Assembly: GCA_024639455.1 (NCBI GenBank) | Contig: JAHEIH010000014.1 | Location: 1-40,915 of the forward strand | Origin: Cellvibrionales bacterium | Lineage (GTDB): Bacteria; Pseudomonadota; Gammaproteobacteria; Pseudomonadales; JAHEIH01 | Direction of reading: 5' to 3' | DNA length: 40,915 nucleotides | Part shown: piece after piece, positions 16,148 through 25,549 of the stretch | How the letters are laid out: every line of letters begins with the position of its first letter | Position numbering within the stretch: position 1 is the first letter of the stretch | Translations under genes and position numbers: made by a program | The notes under the pieces: model-generated | The model's input: the letters and a program-made list of their open reading frames with translations, nothing else | The model's database searches: none | Told to the model about the DNA's origin: nothing

Positions 16148-18223
16148 ATGAAGAAAGCGCGTATTTTCACCCTTGCCAGCCTCACCCTGGCAGGCGTCAT
16201 CAGCGCGGCCACCAGCCAAGCCGACCACAGTGCGATCGAACACTCCCACGCCAAGCACTTTGATTATCGCGATATTTTTAACTTGGAAATGGCCGCCAAC
16301 CCCGTGGTAATGCCGGACAATAAACACGTGATCTACGAGCGCCGCAGCATGGATATTATGAATGACAGTATGCGCCGCAACCTATGGATAGTATCACTGG
16401 ACGGCAGTAAGCACTTACCTCTTCTATCTGACAGCAACAATCACTACAGCCCGGTTTTTTCTCCCGATGGCAGTAAAATGGCCTATTTATCGAGCGCCGA
16501 AGGCAACACTCAAATCTACCTGCGCGATATGGCCAGTGGCCTGACTGCCCGCGTCACCGATGTCGAACTAAGTCCGAGTCAGCTGAGCTTTTCGCCTGAC
16601 GGCGGCCAGCTGGCGTTTGTCATGTTTACCCCCACACCCGCCAACCCCGTATTTAGCCTGCCCTTCAAACCCAAGGGCGCGCAGTGGGCCGAGGAACCGC
16701 AGTACATCGATCAGACCCTGTTCCAAAACGATGGCCGCGGTATGAAAAAGCCAGGCAATACCCACCTTTATGTTGTCCCAAGCTTCGGTGGCACACCGCG
16801 CCAACTCACCTTTGGTCAACACGACTTTGGCGGCAAGCTAGCGTGGAGTAAGGACGGCAAACAGATTATCGTATCAGCTAACCTGCACGCCGATTTTGAC
16901 GTTGATGTTTTCAATCAGGACCTGCACGCGGTGGATGTCGCCAGTGGCGCCCTCACGACCCTAACCAACAGTACGGGCCCCGAGTATGACCCCGTACTCA
17001 GCCCTAATGGCAAGCAAATCGCCTTTATCGGGTTTGAAGACAACGTCAAATCTCATCAAATCGAGCAACTATACGTGATGGATCCTGACGGTAGTAACGT
17101 GGTCAATTTGACCGGCGATCTCGATCGCAGCGTCGCAAATATACAGTGGGACAAAGCGGGCAAGGGCTTGTATTTTAGCTACGATGATCACGGCCAAAAA
17201 CAGGTCGGCTACGTCTCGCTAAAAGGCAACATCACCACATTAACGGATGCCGTGGGCGGCACAACGCTTGGCCGGCCTTATACTTCTGGTGACTTTGCCG
17301 TCACCGACCGAGGCCAAGTGATTTACACCCACAACCACGGTAACCGACCCGCCGATCTCGCCTTGGCAGGCAAGCGCAGCCCCACCTTGCTGACGGATCT
17401 CAACGGTGATGTACTCGACCACAAGACATTGGCCAAACCCGAATTGTTAACGGTGAAAAGCTCTGTCGACGGACGCGAGCTGCAAGCGTGGGTAGTCACG
17501 CCTCCTAACTTCGACCCCACTAAAAAATATCCCATGATCCTTGAAATACACGGCGGACCTCACACTGCCTACGGGCCTATGTTTTCGGCCGAAGTGCAGT
17601 TATTCGCCGCCGCGGGCTACGTGGTACTTTACGGCAACCCCCGCGGATCGACCTCGCAAGGTGTCGAATTTGCCAATACCATCGACAAAAACTACCCCTC
17701 GCAGGACTACAACGACCTGATGGACATGGTCGATGGCTTACTGGCAAAGGGCTATGTCGATGATCAACAGCTGTTCGTTACCGGTGGTTCTGGCGGCGGC
17801 GTGCTTACGGCATGGATCATCGGAAACACCGACCGCTTCAAAGCCGCCGTGGTCGCCAAACCCGTGATCAACTGGATCAGTATGATCGGCACATCGGATA
17901 TCTATACCTTTATGGCCCGCTACTGGTTTACCGATCTGCCATGGAACGATGTCAACCAGTACTGGAAACGTTCGCCGTTGTCGCTGGTGGGCAATGTGGC
18001 CACGCCCACCATGGTGCTGACCGGCGAACTTGACGTGCGCACACCGATGGGTGAAAGCGAGCAGTATTACGGTGCGCTACGTTTGCAGGGCGTGGACAGT
18101 GCATTAGTGAGGATTCAAGGCGCGTACCACGGCATCGCCGTCAAACCCTCCAACCTGGCACGCAAAGTTGGCTATATCCTGCACTGGTTCGGCAAGTACC
18201 GCTCCAGCGAGTCACAGGAATAA
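16148..18223 (+). CDS. Exported S9 family oligopeptidase (DPP5/acylaminoacyl-peptidase-like)
   Basis: The 691-residue protein has a signal peptide (residues 1-25), WD40-like propeller blades of the TolB/PD40 kind (FSPDGSKMAYLSS, FSPDGGQLAFV, LSPNGKQIAFIG) and a C-terminal alpha/beta hydrolase: IHGGPHTAYG, the nucleophile S548 in GGSGGG, D629 in GELDVRTP and H661 in GAYHGI. The serine context GGSGGG points to the S9C branch. GAGGTAA lies before the ATG. The stop is 6 bp before the GTG of an amino-acid permease gene, so the peptidase, permease and DDAH genes look like one operon. Confidence 0.92.
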   Translation: MKKARIFTLASLTLAGVISAATSQADHSAIEHSHAKHFDYRDIFNLEMAANPVVMPDNKHVIYERRSMDIMNDSMRRNLWIVSLDGSKHLPLLSDSNNHYSPVFSPDGSKMAYLSSAEGNTQIYLRDMASGLTARVTDVELSPSQLSFSPDGGQLAFVMFTPTPANPVFSLPFKPKGAQWAEEPQYIDQTLFQNDGRGMKKPGNTHLYVVPSFGGTPRQLTFGQHDFGGKLAWSKDGKQIIVSANLHADFDVDVFNQDLHAVDVASGALTTLTNSTGPEYDPVLSPNGKQIAFIGFEDNVKSHQIEQLYVMDPDGSNVVNLTGDLDRSVANIQWDKAGKGLYFSYDDHGQKQVGYVSLKGNITTLTDAVGGTTLGRPYTSGDFAVTDRGQVIYTHNHGNRPADLALAGKRSPTLLTDLNGDVLDHKTLAKPELLTVKSSVDGRELQAWVVTPPNFDPTKKYPMILEIHGGPHTAYGPMFSAEVQLFAAAGYVVLYGNPRGSTSQGVEFANTIDKNYPSQDYNDLMDMVDGLLAKGYVDDQQLFVTGGSGGGVLTAWIIGNTDRFKAAVVAKPVINWISMIGTSDIYTFMARYWFTDLPWNDVNQYWKRSPLSLVGNVATPTMVLTGELDVRTPMGESEQYYGALRLQGVDSALVRIQGAYHGIAVKPSNLARKVGYILHWFGKYRSSESQE

Positions 18224-18229
18224 TCCAAC

Positions 18230-19468
18230 GTGACGGCACCGTCGCGACAGCGCCCTATCGGCTTATGGCGATCTTGGTCGATGGTCGCGGGCATGATGAT
18301 TGGGTCGGGGATCTTCACCCTTCCCAGTCTTCTCGCAGCTTACGGCAGCTTCAGCTTTATCGCGTGGGCATTGAGCGGCTTTGGCGCACTTTGCTTGGCG
18401 CTCACCTACGCTAACTTTGCTGCCCGCCAAGCCGGACTGGGCGGCCCTTACTTTTACGTCCGCGAGGTGTTCGGAAAGCGATGGGGCGCACTGGTAGCTT
18501 GGTGCTATTGGTTTTCACTGGTGTCTGCTGTTTCCGCCATTGCGCTCTCATTTGTGGGTTACATCGCCAATTTTCTTCCCTTTGAGCAAGACAATCTCAC
18601 CTCAACATTATTAGCCTTATGTGTCGTTTTAGCGTTTGTCGCCATCAACTTAGTCGGGGTTCGGAGCGCGAGCACCCTGCAATTAGTGGCAACTATTTGC
18701 AAAATACTTCCGTTATTAGTTATCGGCCTACTGGGAATAGGGTTCGGGGACATCCAGCATATTCCTGCTATCAAACCGGGTGACAGCTCAACCCTTGGCA
18801 TGCTCGCCTCGATGTGCCTATTGATTATGTGGGCCTTTATCGGCGTTGAATCTGCCACCTTACCCAGTGAAGACACCATCGATCCAGAAAAAACAATTCC
18901 GCGCGCGTCTATTCTGGGCACGCTAACGGCTACCACTGTCTATGTCATTGCCACATGGGGCATCATGTCGGTGCTTCCTCTAACTAGTCTTAAAACGTCT
19001 AATTCGCCTTTTTCGGATGCCGCGCAAATATTATTGGGCAATACCGGCGAGAACCTCATCACACTAGGGGCGCTATTCGCCATCGGCGGCACGCTGAATG
19101 TATGCATCATGATGAGTGGTACCATGATGCTCGCCGCCGCACGCGATAAGGTGTTTCCCTCCATGCTAGCGAAACAAAATAGACATGGCACAGCGACCCA
19201 TGCCCTGCTGTTTTCTAGCGCCATCAGTATTGGATTGCTATTACTTAATGTCAACGAGTCACTGCTCAATGGATTTGAAATCCTTTTGACACTCTCTACC
19301 TTTGCGGTGCTCGTGGTATATTTGCTGACAGCTTTAGCTAGCATGGCCATGCACTGGCGCGAGCGTCATCAATACCGCAGAACATTTCGACTGGATATGT
19401 GGGTGGCGACTCTCGCCTGCTGTTTTTCATTGCTCGCCATTATTGGCGCTTGGGTACTTTATCACTAA
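18230..19468 (+). CDS. APC-family amino-acid permease
   Basis: The 412-residue protein has about 12 transmembrane helices and the APC substrate motif GMMIGSGIFTLP in helix 1, with GGPYFYVREVFG after helix 2 and GVESATLPSEDTIDPEKTIP in the middle, as in AdiC/PotE-type basic amino acid or polyamine exchangers. It starts with GTG at 18230, with AGGAA nine bases upstream, only 6 bp after the peptidase stop. The next gene 12 bp later is DDAH, so methylarginine or arginine/citrulline-like substrates are plausible. That is inference from position; the sequence alone gives only the family. Confidence 0.9.
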   Translation: MTAPSRQRPIGLWRSWSMVAGMMIGSGIFTLPSLLAAYGSFSFIAWALSGFGALCLALTYANFAARQAGLGGPYFYVREVFGKRWGALVAWCYWFSLVSAVSAIALSFVGYIANFLPFEQDNLTSTLLALCVVLAFVAINLVGVRSASTLQLVATICKILPLLVIGLLGIGFGDIQHIPAIKPGDSSTLGMLASMCLLIMWAFIGVESATLPSEDTIDPEKTIPRASILGTLTATTVYVIATWGIMSVLPLTSLKTSNSPFSDAAQILLGNTGENLITLGALFAIGGTLNVCIMMSGTMMLAAARDKVFPSMLAKQNRHGTATHALLFSSAISIGLLLLNVNESLLNGFEILLTLSTFAVLVVYLLTALASMAMHWRERHQYRRTFRLDMWVATLACCFSLLAIIGAWVLYH

Positions 19469-19480
19469 TAAGAGTTAATC

Positions 19481-20239
19481 ATGTTTAACCACGCTATTGT
19501 TCGCACGCCTTGCCGCGCCATGTTACTCGGCCTCACTGAAGCCAACCTCGGTATTCCGGACTACAAGCTAGCGCTACAACAACACCTAGACTACGTTGCG
19601 GCGCTTGAGGAATGCGGGTTATCCGTCACCGTGTTGCCTCCCTTAGAAGACTACCCTGACTCGTGCTTCGTGGAAGATGTAGCTTTGGTAACCCCGCACT
19701 GCGCCATTCTTACCCACCCGGGTGCGCCAAGTCGCCGTGGTGAAGTCGACCATATTGAGCAAGCTGTGCGCGCCCACTACTCGGCGGTGCACCGCATCCA
19801 TCATGGCCACCTAGAAGCCGGTGACGTCATGATGGTCGGCAATCACTTTTATATCGGCTTGTCGGAACGCACCGACCATGACGGTGCCGAAGCACTGATT
19901 GACATCTTAAAGCGCTACAGCATGACCGGTTCTGTCGTTGCCATGTCGGAGATGCTGCATCTAAAAACCGGCATTAACTATTTGGAAAATAGTCATATGT
20001 TGGCTTACGGCGAAATGCTCGAACACCCCGATTTTGCCGTTTATCACCGCACACCCATCTGCGCTGCGGAGAGTTATGCCGCCAACTGCGTATGGGTCAA
20101 TGGTACGGTACTCGTCCCCGCTGGATTCCCACAGACACTTGCGTCGGTGAAGGCACTGGGCTACAACACGCGAGAAGTGGCCGTATCGGAATACCAGAAA
20201 TTAGACGGCGGCCTTAGCTGCTTGTCGTTACGATTTTAA
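19481..20239 (+). CDS. Dimethylarginine dimethylaminohydrolase (DDAH)
   Basis: The 252-residue pentein-fold enzyme hydrolyses N-omega-methylated arginines to citrulline and (di)methylamine. Diagnostic residues are visible: PDSCFVEDVAL (E65-D66, guanidinium binding), LEAGDV, IGLSERT, the catalytic H160 in HLKTGINYLEN, YAANCVWVNG, and C247 in LDGGLSCLSLRF at the C-terminus. Length agrees with Pseudomonas aeruginosa DDAH (about 254). AAGAG precedes the ATG. It sits 12 bp after the permease gene in the peptidase-permease-DDAH run. A related arginine deiminase-like activity is a less likely alternative because the DDAH-type Cys tail is complete. Confidence 0.92.
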   Translation: MFNHAIVRTPCRAMLLGLTEANLGIPDYKLALQQHLDYVAALEECGLSVTVLPPLEDYPDSCFVEDVALVTPHCAILTHPGAPSRRGEVDHIEQAVRAHYSAVHRIHHGHLEAGDVMMVGNHFYIGLSERTDHDGAEALIDILKRYSMTGSVVAMSEMLHLKTGINYLENSHMLAYGEMLEHPDFAVYHRTPICAAESYAANCVWVNGTVLVPAGFPQTLASVKALGYNTREVAVSEYQKLDGGLSCLSLRF

Positions 20240-20259
20240 CTCACAATTAGGATATCGCT

Positions 20260-20808
20260 ATGGCGGGAACGCTACAGGATCAACTACTGAAGGCCGGTCT
20301 GGTCAATAAAGACAAGGCCAAGAACATTGGCAAAGAAAAGCGCAAAGAGGCCAAGGCGGCGAAGGGTCGAGGCGTGGAATTAGTCAACGAGGCGCGTGAA
20401 GCAGCGCTGCGCGCGGCGAAGGAAAAAGCCGAAAAGGATCGTGCCCTCAACGCGAGTTTGAATGAGGCAGCGCAACGCAAAGCGATCAACGCGCAAATCA
20501 AGCAGCTGATCGACAACCATGGCGTCGATCGTAGCAAAGGCGATATCAGCTTTAACTTCACCGACGGCAAAAAGGTTAAAACCATTTACATCAACGCCAA
20601 ACAGCAAAACCAGCTTTCACTGGGGCTTCTGCACATCGCTAAACAAGGCGATCAGTATGTGCTTATCCCCAGCCCGATTGCCGACAAAATTGCTCAGCGC
20701 GATGCCCACCGCGTGATCAACTGCCGCGACAGCGAAGCGCCGCCAATGACCGTTGAAGAAGAGGAGTGGTATAAGGATTTCGAGGTCCCCGACGACCTGA
20801 TGTGGTAG
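20260..20808 (+). CDS. yaiL: DUF2058 family protein (YaiL-like)
   Basis: The 182-residue basic, charged protein matches the DUF2058 family of gammaproteobacteria: LQDQLLKAGLVNKDKAKN at the start, a long lysine/alanine-rich helix (about 25-70), DISFNFTDGKKVKTIYI, and the end EEEEWYKDFEVPDDLMW. The family is nucleoid- or ribosome-associated in some proteomes but has no proven role. AGGAT lies before the ATG, 20 bp after the DDAH stop. It may be co-transcribed with DDAH although no functional link is obvious. Confidence 0.88.
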   Translation: MAGTLQDQLLKAGLVNKDKAKNIGKEKRKEAKAAKGRGVELVNEAREAALRAAKEKAEKDRALNASLNEAAQRKAINAQIKQLIDNHGVDRSKGDISFNFTDGKKVKTIYINAKQQNQLSLGLLHIAKQGDQYVLIPSPIADKIAQRDAHRVINCRDSEAPPMTVEEEEWYKDFEVPDDLMW

Positions 20809-20825
20809 CGGCACCGAGGTGCCGC
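20808..20825. terminator. Hairpin between convergent genes
   Basis: GCGGCAC (20808-20814) and GTGCCGC (20819-20825) form a perfect 7-bp GC-rich stem with a CGAG tetraloop, exactly between the stops of the convergent DUF2058 and porin genes. There is no T run on either side, so termination is likely but not proven. Confidence 0.6.
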
Positions 20826-20833
20826 CATGGACA

Positions 20834-22183
20834 TTATTGCGAGAAGAAACTAGTGACCTGTAGCGATAATACGTCGCCCACTCCATCGAGGTTATTATTG
20901 GGACCCGCTCCTGCAGCAAAGTTGGGCGCATTGGCGCTGCGGATTTCGTAGTTAATCGCCAGGCGGGTTTTCTTGTCGAAGAAGTACTGCACCCCCAAGG
21001 TGATGTTGTCAAAATTCACCTCAAAACGATCACCTTCCAAACGGTTATACACGTCGTAGCGAAGATCGACTTCCCAGTTTGAGTCAGGCAAACGGTAACC
21101 GCCTTCTAGGTAGTAACCTGTCGATTTGCCAAACGCTCCGTGGCCATCTGCCGCCATGGGATTCCCCGCCGCTGGCCCCATGCCGAACGAAGGGTTGTGT
21201 GGCGCCACCCAGATCATCCCCTTACCCTTAAACAATTCACCCGACACGCGCAGCCCATTGCGCAGGTATTTGAACCCCACGCCGTGACGGTTGCGGTCGT
21301 AGTCAACCGGGTTAAACGTAGTGTCGTTGCTCAAGTCGGCGCTGCGCACGCCACGCTGTGACCAACCAAACAGCTTCATGCCTTGGCGTCGACCGCCCTT
21401 GCCCCCGAACACTTTTTCACCGGCCAAGTATAGGTAGGTGTCTTTGTCGCTGTTGTTATCGTTGAAATTCAAACCATTACCGTTGCCGAGCATGGCCGCG
21501 TAAGTGAGTTCCCAGTCCTCTTCTAGCTTAAACGTATCAAACACTTGCACGCCGACATCTCGAAAGGCTGCAACACCTTTCTGATAGCCATTCAGGTCAG
21601 TCTCTGGCGGCAGCGTTTGGGGAGCAATATTGGGTGTATAACTGTCGTTGGCAAAACGCTCCTGCAGGAGCTGATTCGTGGCCCAACTAAAATTGATATA
21701 GTTTTGCACAGCGACACCGCGCAACCCCTCTTCAGCCGTTGGTGTCTTGAACATTCCGGCGCGAATCTTGGCACCGTCAATATGGCTGAAGGTCACGCTT
21801 GCATCCACCAATTTAACTGCACTTTCGTTGGGCTCGGTAATACCGTTATTGCCAGCCTCGACAAGCAGCGCATAGTTAATATTTTTATTGTCAGGGTCAA
21901 GGTAGCCCCTAACCCCCAAACGTGCACGGTTGACGTTAAACGCCGATTGCGAGGTCAGGTTGGGGCCCACTAACTTGGGCGAAATGAAACCACCAGCAGC
22001 GTTTGGATCACTGCTGTTTTGCTGGTATTGCGCTTGGATAAAACCCCACACCCTCACTGCGCCTGCCGTCGCCGGCTCGGTACCTTGCAGGGACAGCCAG
22101 TCGGCGGCTACGGCGTGCTGATCAAGCACAATAAACAACAGGCCAAATCCAAAAGATCGTGTTCTTTTATAACTCACAGTCAT
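20834..22183 (-). CDS. OprP/OprO-like outer-membrane porin
   Basis: The 449-residue protein is a 16-stranded beta-barrel of the phosphate-selective porin O/P family. A signal peptide ends near AVAADW; the barrel starts RVWGFIQAQYQQNSS and includes VNRARLGVRGYLDPDN, IRAGMFKTPTAEEGLRG, YYLEGGYRLPDSNWEVDLRYD and the terminal LSLQVTSFFSQ, which ends in an aromatic-X pattern (FSQ, not the usual terminal F). An ATG at 22183 opens the frame but AGGA touches it directly; a GTG at 22177 has AGGA at six bases and may be the true start. I found no convincing Pho box upstream, so phosphate control is not supported. Confidence 0.8.
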   Translation of the reverse strand: MTVSYKRTRSFGFGLLFIVLDQHAVAADWLSLQGTEPATAGAVRVWGFIQAQYQQNSSDPNAAGGFISPKLVGPNLTSQSAFNVNRARLGVRGYLDPDNKNINYALLVEAGNNGITEPNESAVKLVDASVTFSHIDGAKIRAGMFKTPTAEEGLRGVAVQNYINFSWATNQLLQERFANDSYTPNIAPQTLPPETDLNGYQKGVAAFRDVGVQVFDTFKLEEDWELTYAAMLGNGNGLNFNDNNSDKDTYLYLAGEKVFGGKGGRRQGMKLFGWSQRGVRSADLSNDTTFNPVDYDRNRHGVGFKYLRNGLRVSGELFKGKGMIWVAPHNPSFGMGPAAGNPMAADGHGAFGKSTGYYLEGGYRLPDSNWEVDLRYDVYNRLEGDRFEVNFDNITLGVQYFFDKKTRLAINYEIRSANAPNFAAGAGPNNNLDGVGDVLSLQVTSFFSQ

Positions 22184-22386
22184 TCCTACACAGTGTTCTA
22201 GTAACTATAAAAGTAACAGCTAATGCCAAAAACGCCATGTAAATGTGACGGCCATGACATGACCGCCTATAACCGCTAAGTCGTTCAGTGACGCGTTTAA
22301 AATAAGGCAATTAATCTTTGCGGTACTGGGTGTACTTTTTGATCATTCTTAACTAAATTAAATGAACAACTCAAACGAGTAGTAAT

Positions 22387-24480
22387 ATGCCGATGATTAA
22401 TCATAAAGCGCTTATTGAACTCATACCCTTTGCCTTTAGCCAAGTAGACATAGAGGGCAAATATCTATTTGCCAATTCCAAGTACACTGAGCTAACCGGC
22501 TATACGCTAAAAGAGCTTGGCGATATTCCCTACTGGTCACGATTTACCTGTTCCGATACGCAACGGCAAAGTCAAACGTGGTTTAATCGCATCATTATTC
22601 AGCAGCCCATCCCTGAAGCCGTAGAGATGTGTGTCAACCACAAGGATGGCCGCCAGATTTTAACACGTACGCTGTGGGGGTATCTGCGAGACGATCAAGG
22701 CACTCTCACAAGTATTATGTTCTTCGTCGAAGACATCACCAAAAGCAAGCAAACCGAGCGATCACTTCAGCTGAGCGTGCAGCAATACCATGATTTATTT
22801 CGCAATTCCTACGACCCTGTATTAATCATAGAAAATAACCGCTTTGTAGATTGCAACCAAGCCACGATAGATCTGCTCGGTTACGACAGCAAAGAACAGT
22901 TCCTAAAAACCCACCCCTCAGAGCTATCACCACCTTACCAACCCGACGGCCAATCATCTTATAAAAAAGCTAATGAGATGGGGAAAATTGCCGCAGCAAA
23001 CGGCAGTCATCGATTTGAATGGATGCACCTCAAAGCGGACGAAGAGCCTTTTCCTGTCGAAGTGACGTTAACGTATTTAACGAATGTTGAAGGCACGCAA
23101 ACTGTTCATACCGCCTGGCGCGATCTGACAGAATACAAAAAACAACAGGCCCTGATTTTACAGCAGGCGCACTTTGACAGTCTCACCGCGTTGCCCAACC
23201 GCTTTTTGTTACTGGATCGCCTGCAACAAAACGTCAAAGAAGCACACCGTAATCGCAGCAATTTAGCGGTGATGTTTATTGATTTAGATAACTTTAAAGT
23301 GATTAACGATTCCATCGGCCATAAAGCAGGTGATGACATCCTAAAGGAGGCTGCCAACCGACTTAGCCGAGTGATTCGAGGCTCAGATACGGTGGGTAGA
23401 CTTGGAGGGGATGAGTTTTTCGTTATTTTGAATGATCTCGCTAAACCAAGTGACGCTGAATATGTGGCAATGAAGATTGTCGAACAATTCAATCGCTCTT
23501 TTCAAATCCAGGGTCGTGAATTTATGACGACGGCGAGTATTGGTATTGCGTGCTTCCCAGATGATGGGATCGACGACACCGAATTGCTACAGCATGCTGA
23601 CATGGCGATGTACCACTCAAAAGGTGAGGGCAAGAACCGTTTCCATTTTTTCACCGAGAGCATGAACAATAACGTGCAACGCCGACTGCAACTAGAGGGT
23701 CAGTTACACGGCGCGCTGGCACGGCGTGAATTCAAATTGCTATTCCAACCCATCATCCATTTAACCGACATGCGTGTAGAAGGTGCTGAAGCACTGCTTC
23801 GATGGGAAAATGGTGCATTTGGTAGTATCCCACCCGACGAATTCATTCCCATTGCCGAGCACATGAGTTTCATCGAGGACATCGGATATTACGTACTCGA
23901 AACAGCACTGCATGAAGCTCAAATTTGGCGCACTGCTATGCAGCGTGACTTTGTTATATCTGTCAATGTTTCGCCACAACAAATCAAAACGGGTAAACTT
24001 TTTAATGAGCTACTCGACACTATCGCGCAATCTCCTCTGCCCAATCATCTTATCCAACTTGAAATCACCGAAGGGGTGTTGATGGTGGCAGATGACGATA
24101 TTATGGCATGCTTCAAGCGCTTGAAATTGATGGGCGTTCAACTCGGCTTAGGCGATTTTGGTACCGGGTATTCCTCGCTTAGTTACCTGCGCAAATATCC
24201 CTTCACCTCGCTGAAGATTGACAAAAGTTTCGTGGATGCCGTGGAAGATGATGTGGCTGATCAGGAGCTTGTGAATGCCACTATTGCTATGGCCAATGCC
24301 ATGGGCTTAAAGCTTATCGCAGAGGGTATCGAAAATCGCCAACAGTGTGAGTACTTAACCCAAGCAAAGTGCCAATTAGGGCAAGGTTATTTATTTAGCA
24401 AACCCATCCCTGCCGACACCCTGTTCGATTTTGTCTCGCGCTTCGAGTACCAAGATCAGCGCACCTCGAAATTGCTGTAA
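22387..24480 (+). CDS. PAS-PAS-GGDEF-EAL cyclic di-GMP protein, EAL site altered
   Basis: The 697-residue protein has two PAS domains (about 10-120 and 135-250), a GGDEF domain (about 260-420) and an EAL domain (about 435-690). The cyclase part is intact: GGDEF 340-344 and the inhibitory RGSD 331-334. The EAL part keeps E468 (EALLRW), N527, E559 and E562 (LEITEG), K610, E646 (IAEGIEN) and Q666, but the invariant DDFGTG is GDFGTG, with Gly589 replacing the first metal-binding Asp. Phosphodiesterase activity is therefore doubtful, while cyclase activity looks possible. No membrane segment is visible. The porin gene is divergent. Confidence 0.92.
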   Translation: MPMINHKALIELIPFAFSQVDIEGKYLFANSKYTELTGYTLKELGDIPYWSRFTCSDTQRQSQTWFNRIIIQQPIPEAVEMCVNHKDGRQILTRTLWGYLRDDQGTLTSIMFFVEDITKSKQTERSLQLSVQQYHDLFRNSYDPVLIIENNRFVDCNQATIDLLGYDSKEQFLKTHPSELSPPYQPDGQSSYKKANEMGKIAAANGSHRFEWMHLKADEEPFPVEVTLTYLTNVEGTQTVHTAWRDLTEYKKQQALILQQAHFDSLTALPNRFLLLDRLQQNVKEAHRNRSNLAVMFIDLDNFKVINDSIGHKAGDDILKEAANRLSRVIRGSDTVGRLGGDEFFVILNDLAKPSDAEYVAMKIVEQFNRSFQIQGREFMTTASIGIACFPDDGIDDTELLQHADMAMYHSKGEGKNRFHFFTESMNNNVQRRLQLEGQLHGALARREFKLLFQPIIHLTDMRVEGAEALLRWENGAFGSIPPDEFIPIAEHMSFIEDIGYYVLETALHEAQIWRTAMQRDFVISVNVSPQQIKTGKLFNELLDTIAQSPLPNHLIQLEITEGVLMVADDDIMACFKRLKLMGVQLGLGDFGTGYSSLSYLRKYPFTSLKIDKSFVDAVEDDVADQELVNATIAMANAMGLKLIAEGIENRQQCEYLTQAKCQLGQGYLFSKPIPADTLFDFVSRFEYQDQRTSKLL

Positions 24481-24543
24481 GAAGCGATATCTTCGAAACC
24501 CAAATCAAGCGGCACGCGCAAAAGAACCTTTTTCCCGCCTCAA

Positions 24544-25389
24544 TCAAACCTGCAGCTGATCTAAGCAATCCTGAATAGCTACAAAATCGGCATTGTCTGG
24601 GTCGGCGTGTTCTTCCAGTAAGGTCAACATGGATTCACCGGCTTTGTTAGTCACACTCTTGTCAGCGCCGTGTTGTAGTAGTAACAACGCGACATCCAGC
24701 ATACCGCCCGACAATGCTAACAGCAGCGGCGTATTTCCGAGTGGGTCTCGCACCCCCAAGTCGGCGCCAGATTTAATTAATAGCTCGGTGATAGAGCGAA
24801 AACCGCGGGTCGTTTTACCACATGAAATAAGCAAAGGGGTAAGGCCTAGCTTGTCTTTAGCATTGGCGTAATCGCCCGCTTTTAACAGCATATGAGCGCA
24901 CACGGTGTAGCCTTTTTTTAGCGCTATCAGCAAGGGGGAGGATTCCTGCTTATCGCGCAGGTGCTGAAAGCGAAAACCAGCGTTGATAAACTGGTCGAGC
25001 GTTTGCTGATCACCGTCGAGCAACACCTTCATAAAATCGCCCGCTTCAAGCTTGAGCCCCTGCTGTTCCAATGCAGTAAGCGCTTGTTGTTTTAATTCTT
25101 GTAGGCGTAATTTTTCGGACTGACGGTATTCTTTTAAGCGAATGATGTCATTCAGCACATCGAGGGGAAACCCCTGCCTCCCTCCACGGCGATCGATGAT
25201 CAAGTCGGAAAACACTTCATCGATGTCAAAGCCATCCCAAGCGGCATCAATTTTAACGAGGATACGCTCGTATTGTTCCTGTAATGCAAAAGGATAACCC
25301 GAACCCAGTGCCTCAAAACGTGGAAAACGCATCTCTTGAAACGATGCAAGGTCGTGCTCATGCTCATAATTAATTAGAGACTTATCCAT
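24544..25389 (-). CDS. Ankyrin-repeat protein
   Basis: The 281-residue protein begins at the ATG at 25389, preceded by AGGGG; an open frame continues upstream but has no ribosome site. Residues 1-130 are unrecognised, with a charged helical stretch (RLKEYRQSEKLRLQELKQQ). The C-terminal half carries about four ankyrin repeats: SSPLLIALKKGYTVCAHML, LGLTPLLISCGKTTRGFRSI, LGNTPLLLALSGGMLDVAL and the last AGESMLTLLEE. Ankyrin repeats bind proteins; no partner is evident. It diverges from the membrane sensor gene at 25550 by 160 bp. Confidence 0.85.
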   Translation of the reverse strand: MDKSLINYEHEHDLASFQEMRFPRFEALGSGYPFALQEQYERILVKIDAAWDGFDIDEVFSDLIIDRRGGRQGFPLDVLNDIIRLKEYRQSEKLRLQELKQQALTALEQQGLKLEAGDFMKVLLDGDQQTLDQFINAGFRFQHLRDKQESSPLLIALKKGYTVCAHMLLKAGDYANAKDKLGLTPLLISCGKTTRGFRSITELLIKSGADLGVRDPLGNTPLLLALSGGMLDVALLLLQHGADKSVTNKAGESMLTLLEEHADPDNADFVAIQDCLDQLQV

Positions 25390-25549
25390 GCACACCCCTA
25401 TTAAAAAGTACAAGTTGCCGTTTTTTTGAACTACAATCAAGGTGTTTATACTTATAGAAGCCGCACATTGGAGGTGCACGTGAGTTTTTGCCAGCCGGAC
25501 TATCCATTTATTTGCCGTCGACCTCTCTACATCAACTGAGATCCGGACT

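Noticed and set aside
22184-22386. Possible Pho box upstream of the OprP-like porin
   Set aside because: TGAC-like units are present but spaced 9 and 5 bp instead of the 11-bp repeat of a Pho box.
24481-24543. Terminator between the GGDEF-EAL and ankyrin genes
   Set aside because: Only a 4-bp GAAG/CTTC inverted repeat is present, too weak to call.
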